From contig NZ_JABFHO010000001.1 in assembly GCF_013404085.1 (NCBI RefSeq), positions 1,611,001 through 1,675,000 of the forward strand: a DNA stretch of 64,000 bases, given 5' to 3'. The notes beneath the pieces were generated by a model. The model worked only from the letters and a program-made list of their open reading frames with translations, was not told the origin of the DNA and did no database searches. The position numbers were made by a program, and so were the translations under genes. Source of the DNA: Winogradskyella helgolandensis. Lineage in GTDB: Bacteria; Bacteroidota; Bacteroidia; Flavobacteriales; Flavobacteriaceae. Below, in pieces: positions 50,634-59,419 of this stretch (its first letter is position 1; each line of letters opens with the position of its first letter).

Positions 50634-52988
50634 TTAGTGTAATTTGTATACCACTATGGTTTTATCATCGCTTTGTGTGATCAATTCCAAACCTCTATCG
50701 TTATCTAGTTTTTCTAGAACTGCAGCTGCCGTACCAAAAACAGGAAAATTAGGAATTGATTTGGCTTGACTATCAAAAAGATATACCTTTTTAGATTGTA
50801 AATCTGTAGTGGTTACATAGATTTTATCATTTAAATAATAGATTCTAGGCTCAGTATAGTCGCCATAATCTAAATCTATAGTTCTCGATTTAATGATTAA
50901 TCTATTCTCTCTTAAGGAAACTAAAGTTTTACTAGTGGTGGCAATCTTGTGTTTGTCTGTAAGATTTAGGTTTTGTGTGCTTAAATTCCCTCTAGTATCT
51001 ACTTGAATCAGTTGGCCTAATGTGTTGGTCGTTGTAAATTTATTTTGGTATAAGTAAATGTCATTACCCGAAAAACGAATCTTGTCTTTTACATTAATTC
51101 TAGCAGCACCTTGTCTGTTTAAAATTTTAAGATGTTCGCCAGAACCAAACACGATATAATCTTTGCTTCCTATTCTGAAATGTTTGGGTTGAGATGCAAT
51201 TTCAGAATTATCGTTTTTATAATTAAACCCGCCAACAGACTGTCCTTTTGCATTGTACATCAAGAGGTTTTTACCTTGAGTAACAAGTAATCGGTAGTCT
51301 TTTCGTTTGTCATAATCAAAAACCGAAAGCGGTTGGGTAATGGCATCGTTAAATTTTAAAGGGAAAGGGGAGACATCATTACCATTTCGATCTAAGATAT
51401 AAAGTTGATTTGGAGTTGTAAACGCTAATTGCAAACGACCATTTTTATATATATCAATCTGCTCAACTTGGCCTGAAATTCGACCTTGTAGTTGTTTTTT
51501 CCAGAGAATGTTACCCGTGCTAGAGACAAGATAAAGTATGTTATTAATATCTTGCACTACAATATCGTGTGCTTTAGAAACATGATTTTTAACGGCTTGT
51601 GGTGTTGTTAAGATGGTCGCTTCAAGTTGTGTTGTAAACGTTTCGGCAACAGAATTTGAAGCTGCTCTTTTTTTGAATTTCTGAATGATTCCGTTAATAT
51701 GTGTATAATTATCTTCGCGTATAAACTGAACAGCATTGGCATTATAACCAGTCATAGTGTTACCCAGAACACTAGATAGTTCTTCAGAATCTTTGAAGAT
51801 AAATAACGATGCTTCATCACTCAAATTATCACTGATACTTTGAAATGCATCTGAATTAGCGAGTGTATTACCGTTTAAAGCATCAGTTAAAATAGACTTT
51901 AGAGTTTCGGTAGAATGAGAAAACACAATAAAATTTTCAAAAACAGAAAAGAAATTCGCATTTTCAAAACGAATAAATGGTTTTAGGTTTGACTTGAAGA
52001 AATCTCGATTTCCAAATTCATAAATATCGATATCTCTAAAAGATTCAGATATTAATTTATCCTCAATAGATTCAACAATTAAGTTGGGATCTAATGAATG
52101 GAGGGCTAATACATCGTCAATTAATGCAATTTCATCTGTTAAGTTTAAGAAGGTTTCAGGGACTTCAATAATGCTACCCCTTGCTTGATTATTGTTTCTG
52201 TTAAATACTGAAAAATTATCATAACTAATACTGATTAATGATGCTGTATTATAAGGGGCAATTGAAGGGGAGTTTGTTTTTTGTGGAATGGTGTTTTTAA
52301 AACTGTCAAGAGCGTTGAAACTTGAATCTTTAGAGGTTATTATGCCGTTATAATTCAGCCCTTTTTCTGCATAATCAAAATCTAAAACGGTAAAGCTTGA
52401 ATTATCTTTATTTACGATATCGGAAAACAATAATTTAGAATAATTAGTCGCCTTTGATTTAAATAGGACGGAAGCCACCGATTTTTCATCTGTCGTTTCA
52501 ATTAATTGACTAAGTTTAGTGTTTTCGTTTTCGGAATTGAGTGTTTTTAAAAGTTCTAAATTATTTGAACCTGCAAAAGTGTTTCCTATAATTTTATGGT
52601 AAATGGTTTGGTCGTCTATTTGGGTTTCTTCAATGTTTATATCGGTCAAAGTTTTTGAAATAATATTCTTAATAGAGTCCAAGACAAAGAGCGAACTATC
52701 GTTTTCCGTTAGAATGAGAAAATTTGAGTCTTGAGATGAGATATAAACATGCTCGGTTGTGTTCAGATTATTGAGAAATAAAACGGCATTTTTTAACTCC
52801 TTATTATATAGGTTGGAGAGTACATCATTATTTTCAATACTATTAACAAAATCGTTGAGCTCATTTACACGAATGACTGAAGTGGATTCAGCAGGAATAA
52901 ATTTATAAGGTTGTTTGGTTTTGTTGTAGTCTTTTTGGCATGCAAATACAAATGTGAATACTATTAATAAAAAACCAAGTCGCTTCAT
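50634..52988 (-). CDS. Large lipoprotein with beta-propeller-like C-terminus
   Basis: The 784-residue protein has a lipobox (IVFTFVFACQKDYNK). The N-terminal half (about 30-440) begins PAESTSVIRVNELNDFV and resembles DUF3352-type regions. The C-terminal half (about 455-784) has recurrent beta-strand units such as LYLVSSTGNILWKKQL and LLMYNAKGQSVGGF, which look like PQQ-type propeller blades. I do not know a function. It lies 32 bases after rnhB on the minus strand and is likely in the same operon, an arrangement that I believe recurs in Flavobacteriia. Confidence 0.75.
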   Translation of the reverse strand: MKRLGFLLIVFTFVFACQKDYNKTKQPYKFIPAESTSVIRVNELNDFVNSIENNDVLSNLYNKELKNAVLFLNNLNTTEHVYISSQDSNFLILTENDSSLFVLDSIKNIISKTLTDINIEETQIDDQTIYHKIIGNTFAGSNNLELLKTLNSENENTKLSQLIETTDEKSVASVLFKSKATNYSKLLFSDIVNKDNSSFTVLDFDYAEKGLNYNGIITSKDSSFNALDSFKNTIPQKTNSPSIAPYNTASLISISYDNFSVFNRNNNQARGSIIEVPETFLNLTDEIALIDDVLALHSLDPNLIVESIEDKLISESFRDIDIYEFGNRDFFKSNLKPFIRFENANFFSVFENFIVFSHSTETLKSILTDALNGNTLANSDAFQSISDNLSDEASLFIFKDSEELSSVLGNTMTGYNANAVQFIREDNYTHINGIIQKFKKRAASNSVAETFTTQLEATILTTPQAVKNHVSKAHDIVVQDINNILYLVSSTGNILWKKQLQGRISGQVEQIDIYKNGRLQLAFTTPNQLYILDRNGNDVSPFPLKFNDAITQPLSVFDYDKRKDYRLLVTQGKNLLMYNAKGQSVGGFNYKNDNSEIASQPKHFRIGSKDYIVFGSGEHLKILNRQGAARINVKDKIRFSGNDIYLYQNKFTTTNTLGQLIQVDTRGNLSTQNLNLTDKHKIATTSKTLVSLRENRLIIKSRTIDLDYGDYTEPRIYYLNDKIYVTTTDLQSKKVYLFDSQAKSIPNFPVFGTAAAVLEKLDNDRGLELITQSDDKTIVVYKLH

Positions 52989-53020
52989 TAGATTAAAAAT
53001 TTAATTTACAAATATAAAAG

Positions 53021-53623
53021 TTATATATCCAATTTGTATTGCTCAGGTAATAATCTAAATGATTTTCTATGATATTTGGTAATGCCGTATTTTTTTATGG
53101 CAGCTCTGTGTTCTTTTGTTGGGTAACCTTTGTTTTGTTTCCAGTTGTACATGGGAAATTCGTCATGTATCTGTTCCATATAATAATCTCTGTATGTTTT
53201 TGCTAATACAGAAGCGGCTGCAATACTCAGATACTTACTGTCACCTTTTATTATCGTAGAATGCGGAATGTTATCGAAAGGTTTAAATCTATTGCCATCT
53301 ACAATAATATATTCAGGGGTGGTTTTTAGTTTTGAAATCGCTCCATGCATTGCCTTTATTGAAGCGTTCAATATGTTAATGGTGTCGATCTCAGATTCAA
53401 AAATATGTTGAACACCATAGGTGATACAAGTATTCTCTATAATAGGTTTTAATAACGTTCTGTTTTTTTCAGAAAGCTGTTTTGAATCGTTTAATAGAGT
53501 GTTTTTAAAAGATAGCGGTAAAATTACAGCTGCGGCTGTTACTGGACCAGCCAAACAGCCTCTGCCAGCTTCGTCCGTGCCACATTCTAAATTAAAAGTT
53601 GAAAACTGAATTTTTAGAGCCAA
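53021..53623 (-). CDS. rnhB: Ribonuclease HII
   Basis: The 200-residue protein has the RNase HII active-site residues. [14 protein letters not shown] (Asp and Glu near residues 16-17) starts the fold, VDGNRFKPF supplies the second aspartate and [20 protein letters not shown] the third. It removes ribonucleotides from DNA and RNA from RNA-DNA hybrids. Length is normal for the family. Confidence 0.95.
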   Translation of the reverse strand: MALKIQFSTFNLECGTDEAGRGCLAGPVTAAAVILPLSFKNTLLNDSKQLSEKNRTLLKPIIENTCITYGVQHIFESEIDTINILNASIKAMHGAISKLKTTPEYIIVDGNRFKPFDNIPHSTIIKGDSKYLSIAAASVLAKTYRDYYMEQIHDEFPMYNWKQNKGYPTKEHRAAIKKYGITKYHRKSFRLLPEQYKLDI

Positions 53624-53779
53624 AACGTAAATTTTTGAACAAAGTTAAAATTTTAACGCAACCCTTTTACACTTTTTGCATCTAAGTATTGAGTAAAAGG
53701 TTTAAAATAAAGGAAAAAATGATTTATTCGTATCGTTATCAATATGGTAACGTTCTTAACATTTTTTTAGCAAAAACAC

Positions 53780-53810
53780 TTGGTTATTTAATATAAAATT
53801 AAGATGTTTG
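53780..53810 (+). promoter_or_regulatory. Putative promoter of the SusC/SusD locus
   Basis: TTG (53780-53782), a 20-base spacer and GATGTTTG (53803-53810) resemble the Bacteroidota TTTG/TAnnTTTG promoter with one mismatch in the -7 box. A transcript start near 53817 would leave a leader of about 22 bases before the SusC ATG at 53839. Confidence 0.5.
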
Positions 53811-53838
53811 CAACTAGACTAACTCAAATAATTGTTTT

Positions 53839-56800
53839 ATGAAATTAAAGTTAACATGGTTATTAACGCTTTTTATGGCGTTCGTGATGCAATTTTCTTT
53901 TGCACAAGAGAAAACTGTCACAGGTACAGTTACAACAGTAGCGGATGGTTTACCCCTTCCTGGCGCTAGTGTAATTGTAAAAGGGACCTCTAGAGGTCAA
54001 CAAACAGATTTTGATGGTAAGTATACCATTCAAGTCAATCAAGGAGATGTTTTAGTAATTTCTTATGTAGGTATGGAGCCTGGAGAAGTTCTTATTGGTG
54101 CTGGAAGTACTTACGACGTTGCTTTAGAGGATGCAAATACTCTAGATGAAGTAATTGTTGTTGGGTATGGTACATCAACAAAAGATGCTTTTACTGGTAC
54201 TGCGACAAAAATCGCTGCCGAAAATATAGAAGCTAAAACAGTTTCTAACATCTCTCAAGCTCTTAAAGGTGAGGTTGCGGGTGTGAACGTTATTACAGGT
54301 AATGGTGCTCCAGGATCTGATGCAACAATCCGTATTCGTGGTTTTGGTTCTGTAAATGGTAACACAGCTCCTTTATACGTTGTGGATGGTGCTCCATATA
54401 ATAGTGATATCTCTTCTATTAATGCAGCAGATATTGAAAGTACTACGGTATTAAAAGATGCAGCTGCAACTTCTATCTACGGATCAAGAGGGGCAAATGG
54501 TGTTATCTTAATTACAACTAAACAAGGTAAATCAGGAAGTTCTGTAATATCTGTTGATGTTCAGACAAGTTTAAACTCTTTATTGTTACCTCAATATGAT
54601 GTTATTGAGTCTCCAGAAGAGTATATTGAGCTATCTTGGTTGGCACTTAAAAATAAAGGTGCTTTATTAGGCCAAGCAGATCCATCAGCATATGCAAGTG
54701 CTAACTTGTATGGTACAGCTGAAGGTATCAACAACCAATATAATATATGGGATGCACAGGGTTCTGATTTAATTAATCCTTCTACAGGTCAATTTAATTC
54801 AGGAATTTCTCGTAAGTACACTCCAACTAAGTGGTCTGACGCAGCATTTAACACAAGTGTTAGACAAGAAGCTAACGTTCAGTTTAGTGGTGGTAATGAA
54901 AAAACAAGATTTGCAACTTCTTTTGGTTATTTAGATGATCAAGGTTATGCAATTAAGTCTAGTTATAAAAGATATACTACCAGAATCAATTTAGAGCATA
55001 AAGCAAAAGATTGGTTAACTATTGGAGGTAATCTTGCATTTACAGGAGGTAGATATACTAACTCTGGTGGTGATGAAAATGAATCTAGTTCGTCAGGGAA
55101 TATTTTTGCATTGACTTCTACAACACCTAGAATCTATGATATTTATCTTAGAGATACAGATGGTAATCGTATTGCTGATCCTATTTATGGAGGTTTTCAG
55201 TATGATTACGGTGGAGAATATGGTAGAAGAGCATGGACAAATACTAATGGTATTGCTGATGCAAATTATAATTTAGAACAAACAGATGTAGTTACAATGT
55301 TAGGTAACTTTAATGTTGGTGTTGATTTTACTGATTATTTAAAGTTAGAAGTTCGTTACAGTGGGCAATATAATTTTTCTGATAACTCTTCTAGAGCAAA
55401 TCCATATTATGGAGGTTCTGCAGATGTTGGGGGAACGTTATTTAAACAACAACTTACAAATACAAACCAAAACTTTTTACAGTTATTACGTTTTAATAAA
55501 TCTTTTGGAGAGCATGGCTTAGAGGCATTTGTTGCACATGAGTCTACTGAAAATAGATTTAAGGTGTTTGGTGCAGGTGCTCAAACAGCAATTCTACCTA
55601 ATACATTAGATTTAGCGCAATATACTACACCATTTGGTAACGCATATTCTTATTCTCAAGGTTGGACATTAGATAGTTACTTTGCGCAAGTAAATTACAA
55701 TTACGCACAGAAATATTATTTTACAGGTTCTGTTAGACGAGATGGTTCTTCACGTTTCTTAAATGATAAATGGGGTACGTTTGGCTCTGTAGGTTTAGGT
55801 TGGGTAGCTTCTAAAGAAGATTTCTTATCAAATGTTAGCTTCTTAGATTACTTAAAACTTAAAGGTAGTTATGGTGTAATTGGTGATCAAGGTAATAACT
55901 TACAGTACGGATGGCAATTGTATAATATTAATGATACTGCAGATGGTAGTTATTCATTTACTCAAGGTTCTACATTAGCTAACCCAGATTTAACTTGGGA
56001 GACTTCTAAAATTGCACAAGTTGGTTTTGAAAGTACTTGGTTTAATGATAGATTAGATCTTGATGTAGATTACTATGTTAAAAACACAACAAATTTATTC
56101 TTTAACCAAAGTTTACCAGGTTCTAGTGGTTCTGCTCAGATTCAATATAACGATGGTACTATGCGTAACAGTGGTATTGAATTCAACGCTTTAGTAAGAA
56201 TTATTAAAGATGGAGATTTCAGATTATCTGCTGGTATTAATGGTGAATTATTTGATAATGAAATTACTGAAATGCCTAAGGATTACTATACTGGTGAGCC
56301 TAAAGTATTGGATGGTAGATATTCACAAGGAAAATCTCTTTATGATTGGTACATGCGTGAGTGGGCTGGTGTGGATCCTGCTACAGGTGCAGCATTATGG
56401 AATTTATACTATGATGATTTAGATGGTGATGGTATTTATGGTGCTGGTGATACACAAATTGCTAGTATGAAGTTGTATACAGATGAAAATCCTAATGCAA
56501 ACATTAAAAAGACCACTACAAGTAGTTATACTGAAGCAACAAATAAGTATGTTGGAAAATCTGCAATTCCTAAAGTAAGAGGTGGTTTCCGTATTAATAC
56601 TGGATATAAAGGTTTTGATTTAACGGCACAATTTAGTTATAGTTTAGGTGGTTATGTTTACGACTCTGGTTATGCTAGGTTAATGGAAAACAGAAACCTA
56701 ATTGGTAGTGATAACTTCCATACAGATGTAAGAGACTCTTGGAAAGAACCAGGTGACATTACTAATGTACCAAGAATATCTGCTGGTTATAATACTGATT

Positions 56801-57063
56801 CACAATACGCTGTAACATCTACTAGATTCTTAACTAAAGCTGATTACTTATCTTTAAATAACATAAACCTTAGTTATACGCTTCCAAAGCAAGCTATTAG
56901 CGATATGAATCTTTCAAATGTGAGAGTGTTTGTATCTGGTGATAACCTTATGATGTTAAGTGCTAGAGATGGTCTGAACCCATCAACACTTATTAGTAGC
57001 TCTAACTCTGGTATATATATGCCAATGACTACATTTAGTCTTGGAGCAAAAATTGAATTTTAA
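53839..57063 (+). CDS. SusC/RagA family TonB-linked outer membrane transporter
   Basis: The 1074-residue protein has a signal peptide (ending MQFSFAQ). A CarboxypepD-regulatory-like domain follows (about 25-105, GTVTTVADGLPLPGASVIVKG), then the plug, with LDEVIVVGYGTS and the TonB-dependent RIRGFGSVNGNTAPLYVVDG, and a 22-strand barrel ending FSLGAKIEF with a terminal aromatic residue. With the SusD gene 11 bases downstream, it forms a SusCD nutrient-uptake pair. The substrate is not fixed by the sequence. The neighbouring secreted protease makes peptides more likely than glycans, and no glycan-degrading enzyme is present. Confidence 0.92.
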   Translation: MKLKLTWLLTLFMAFVMQFSFAQEKTVTGTVTTVADGLPLPGASVIVKGTSRGQQTDFDGKYTIQVNQGDVLVISYVGMEPGEVLIGAGSTYDVALEDANTLDEVIVVGYGTSTKDAFTGTATKIAAENIEAKTVSNISQALKGEVAGVNVITGNGAPGSDATIRIRGFGSVNGNTAPLYVVDGAPYNSDISSINAADIESTTVLKDAAATSIYGSRGANGVILITTKQGKSGSSVISVDVQTSLNSLLLPQYDVIESPEEYIELSWLALKNKGALLGQADPSAYASANLYGTAEGINNQYNIWDAQGSDLINPSTGQFNSGISRKYTPTKWSDAAFNTSVRQEANVQFSGGNEKTRFATSFGYLDDQGYAIKSSYKRYTTRINLEHKAKDWLTIGGNLAFTGGRYTNSGGDENESSSSGNIFALTSTTPRIYDIYLRDTDGNRIADPIYGGFQYDYGGEYGRRAWTNTNGIADANYNLEQTDVVTMLGNFNVGVDFTDYLKLEVRYSGQYNFSDNSSRANPYYGGSADVGGTLFKQQLTNTNQNFLQLLRFNKSFGEHGLEAFVAHESTENRFKVFGAGAQTAILPNTLDLAQYTTPFGNAYSYSQGWTLDSYFAQVNYNYAQKYYFTGSVRRDGSSRFLNDKWGTFGSVGLGWVASKEDFLSNVSFLDYLKLKGSYGVIGDQGNNLQYGWQLYNINDTADGSYSFTQGSTLANPDLTWETSKIAQVGFESTWFNDRLDLDVDYYVKNTTNLFFNQSLPGSSGSAQIQYNDGTMRNSGIEFNALVRIIKDGDFRLSAGINGELFDNEITEMPKDYYTGEPKVLDGRYSQGKSLYDWYMREWAGVDPATGAALWNLYYDDLDGDGIYGAGDTQIASMKLYTDENPNANIKKTTTSSYTEATNKYVGKSAIPKVRGGFRINTGYKGFDLTAQFSYSLGGYVYDSGYARLMENRNLIGSDNFHTDVRDSWKEPGDITNVPRISAGYNTDSQYAVTSTRFLTKADYLSLNNINLSYTLPKQAISDMNLSNVRVFVSGDNLMMLSARDGLNPSTLISSSNSGIYMPMTTFSLGAKIEF

Positions 57064-57074
57064 AAAGAAAAATT

Positions 57075-58559
57075 ATGAAAAGAAGTATTGTATGTTTAAT
57101 TGCATTTGCCTCATTAAGTATAATGGGCTGTGGAGAGGATTTTTTAGATCCAGTTAGAAACACGAATGTTATTACTAGTGAAGATTTCGCAGATTTCTCT
57201 GAGCAGAATCCTGAGTTAATCGAAGGAACACTAGATGGTATTGCTAGTTTTATGATCCAAGATCAAGGGATTTTAGATGGTCAGCATTATGACTTAGGTC
57301 ATAAAGGTGTTGATATTTGGTTAGATATGTTATCTGGCGATATGTCATTAGCAACCAGTTCTTATGGTTGGTATAATGGTGTGTCAAATTTAGTAGCTAC
57401 TGTAGATTTTACAGCAACTGAGAATAGAATTATCTGGGATTATTTTTACAAAATCGTTAATTTATCGAATAGTGTAATTACATCTGCAGGTGGTAATGAT
57501 GCAGATCCTGAAGGAGCTGAAGTACGTCGTATATTAGGTCAAGCTAAAGCGTCTCGTGCATATGCATATTTTTATTTAACACAAATTTTTCAGAGAGAAT
57601 ATGATCCTGCTCAACCTATTTTACCTTATTATGATGGTGAAGTAGCAAATGCAGCAAAGGTACCAGCGTCTGAAATTTATGACTTAATTATTGCTGATTT
57701 AACACATGCTATCGATTTATTAGATGGTTACACTCGTGAACTTAAGAATCAAATAGATCAACCTATCGCTCAAGGGTTCTTAGCATACACATATGCTGCC
57801 ATGGGGAATTATGCTGATGCAAAAATATATGCTGATGCTGTAATTAATAGTGGTTATCCATTAACAACTGCAGATCAATTAGCTTTTCCTGGTAATGGTT
57901 CAGGTTTTAATGATATCAACACTGCTTCATGGATGTGGGGATTTGATTTAACGGAAGGTTTAGGCCATCAATTAATTGATTGGTGGGGACAAATTGATTA
58001 TTTCACATATAGTTATGCTTGGGCTGGTGATTCAAAAGCCATAGATGATGGGTTATATGCTCTGATTCCAGCTAACGATATTAGAAAAACACAGTTTGGA
58101 ACTGCTAATGCGCCATTAATGCCAATCAATAAGTTTTTTGATCCAGGTAGAGCTGCAGGTGGTCAGTATATTATTACTACTGACTTAATTTTCATGAGAG
58201 TTGAAGAGTTTTATTTGTTAAGTGCAGAAGCTGCCGCTAAAACAGGTGATGAAGGAGCTGCTAAGGCTACTATGATTGAGCTTTTATCTAGCCGTTTAGG
58301 TAGTAGTGAAGCTAGTTCTTACATGTCGTCACTTTCTGGTACTGCTCTTCAAGATGCAATTTACTTGCAAACAAGAATTGAGCTTTGGGGTGAAGGGAAA
58401 GTTTATTTTGCTTTAAAGAGAAATCAAAAACCAGTAAATAGAGGAACTAATCATGTATTCCGTGCTGGTGAATCTTTTATAGCTAATTCAGATGAGATGT
58501 CATTTGAGATTCCTCAAAATGAAATCGATAATAATCCAAGTATCAGCGAACAAAACTAA
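57075..58559 (+). CDS. SusD/RagB family substrate-binding lipoprotein
   Basis: The 494-residue protein has a lipobox (LSIMGCGEDFLDP) and the helical TPR-like N-terminal half of SusD proteins. ASRAYAYFYLTQIFQREYD (about 157-175) is the typical RagB segment, and IFMRVEEFYLLSAEAAAKTG is near the C-terminus, followed by ELWGEGKVYFALKRN. It caps the SusC barrel and binds the substrate. A shared operon with the transporter is evident from the 11-base gap. Confidence 0.92.
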   Translation: MKRSIVCLIAFASLSIMGCGEDFLDPVRNTNVITSEDFADFSEQNPELIEGTLDGIASFMIQDQGILDGQHYDLGHKGVDIWLDMLSGDMSLATSSYGWYNGVSNLVATVDFTATENRIIWDYFYKIVNLSNSVITSAGGNDADPEGAEVRRILGQAKASRAYAYFYLTQIFQREYDPAQPILPYYDGEVANAAKVPASEIYDLIIADLTHAIDLLDGYTRELKNQIDQPIAQGFLAYTYAAMGNYADAKIYADAVINSGYPLTTADQLAFPGNGSGFNDINTASWMWGFDLTEGLGHQLIDWWGQIDYFTYSYAWAGDSKAIDDGLYALIPANDIRKTQFGTANAPLMPINKFFDPGRAAGGQYIITTDLIFMRVEEFYLLSAEAAAKTGDEGAAKATMIELLSSRLGSSEASSYMSSLSGTALQDAIYLQTRIELWGEGKVYFALKRNQKPVNRGTNHVFRAGESFIANSDEMSFEIPQNEIDNNPSISEQN

Positions 58560-58574
58560 AACAACGTAATTATT

Positions 58575-59297
58575 ATGAAAAAATATTATAAATATATTGC
58601 AATGTTCACAGCAGTATTAATGTTTAATTGTGAGCAAGATGATTCATCATCTTTAAGTGACTATGTTGGATTTGAACTAGGACCAACTAAAGTTATTGTT
58701 GAACAAGATTTGACGTCTACGATTGAAGTAATGGTATACGCAAGTGAAGTATCAGGAAGTGATCGTACTTATACAGTGGAAGTTGATGAAGCTAATTCTA
58801 CTTTAACTAGTCCATACACTTTAAGTACTGTAACTATTCCAGCAAATACTAATGAAGGTTCTTTTTTAGTGACTATCACTGATGATGAGACACTTAATTA
58901 TTATGAAGCTGACAAAACCTTAATGATTAATTTTAAAGGTGTTGAAGGTTTAGATTTTAGTTCTGGGTATTTAGTTAATGTTGCCGAGGCTTGTCCTGGT
59001 ATCTATGCTACAATATCTATCACAACAGATACTTGGCCAGAAGAAACTTCTTGGGAATTGTATGATTTATCTGGGACACCAACAGTTATTTTTTCTGGGG
59101 GTACTTATGATGGATTAGCTGATTCTACAATCAATACAGAAGTTTGTTTATTAGCAGGATCTTATGGAATCGTAGTTTTGGATTCTTATGGAGATGGTGG
59201 AAGTTCATATACTGTAACCAATGGTTCTACTGTTTATGTTGAACCTACGACTTTAACGAGTGGGTCATCATCCTCAACTTTTACTGTAGAATTGTAA
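58575..59297 (+). CDS. Small surface lipoprotein of the SusCD locus
   Basis: The 240-residue protein has a lipobox (AVLMFNCEQDDSS). A beta-sandwich like Calx-beta or a DUF1735-type domain (about 30-135) is followed by a second domain (about 138-225). The second domain has DTWPEETSWELYDLSG and GSYGIVVLDSYGDGGSSYTV, a pattern I recall from surface proteins of many bacteria and algae. Genes in this position usually encode auxiliary substrate-binding lipoproteins of SusCD systems. The substrate is unknown. It lies 15 bases after the SusD gene and ends with a terminator. Confidence 0.75.
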   Translation: MKKYYKYIAMFTAVLMFNCEQDDSSSLSDYVGFELGPTKVIVEQDLTSTIEVMVYASEVSGSDRTYTVEVDEANSTLTSPYTLSTVTIPANTNEGSFLVTITDDETLNYYEADKTLMINFKGVEGLDFSSGYLVNVAEACPGIYATISITTDTWPEETSWELYDLSGTPTVIFSGGTYDGLADSTINTEVCLLAGSYGIVVLDSYGDGGSSYTVTNGSTVYVEPTTLTSGSSSSTFTVEL

Positions 59298-59316
59298 AAC
59301 ATATTCTTATATTATT

Positions 59317-59350
59317 TAAAGCCACCATAGTTATATGGTGGCTTTTTTTA
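59317..59350 (+). terminator. Terminator of the SusCD operon
   Basis: AAGCCACCATA and TATGGTGGCTT (59319-59329 and 59333-59343) form an 11-bp stem with a 3-base loop followed by seven T residues. Confidence 0.92.
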
Positions 59351-59419
59351 TTTAATAAGTTTCTATAAATTATATCAAAATACTGTATATTGCAAGATAA
59401 AAATTTCTAAAAAAGAACT

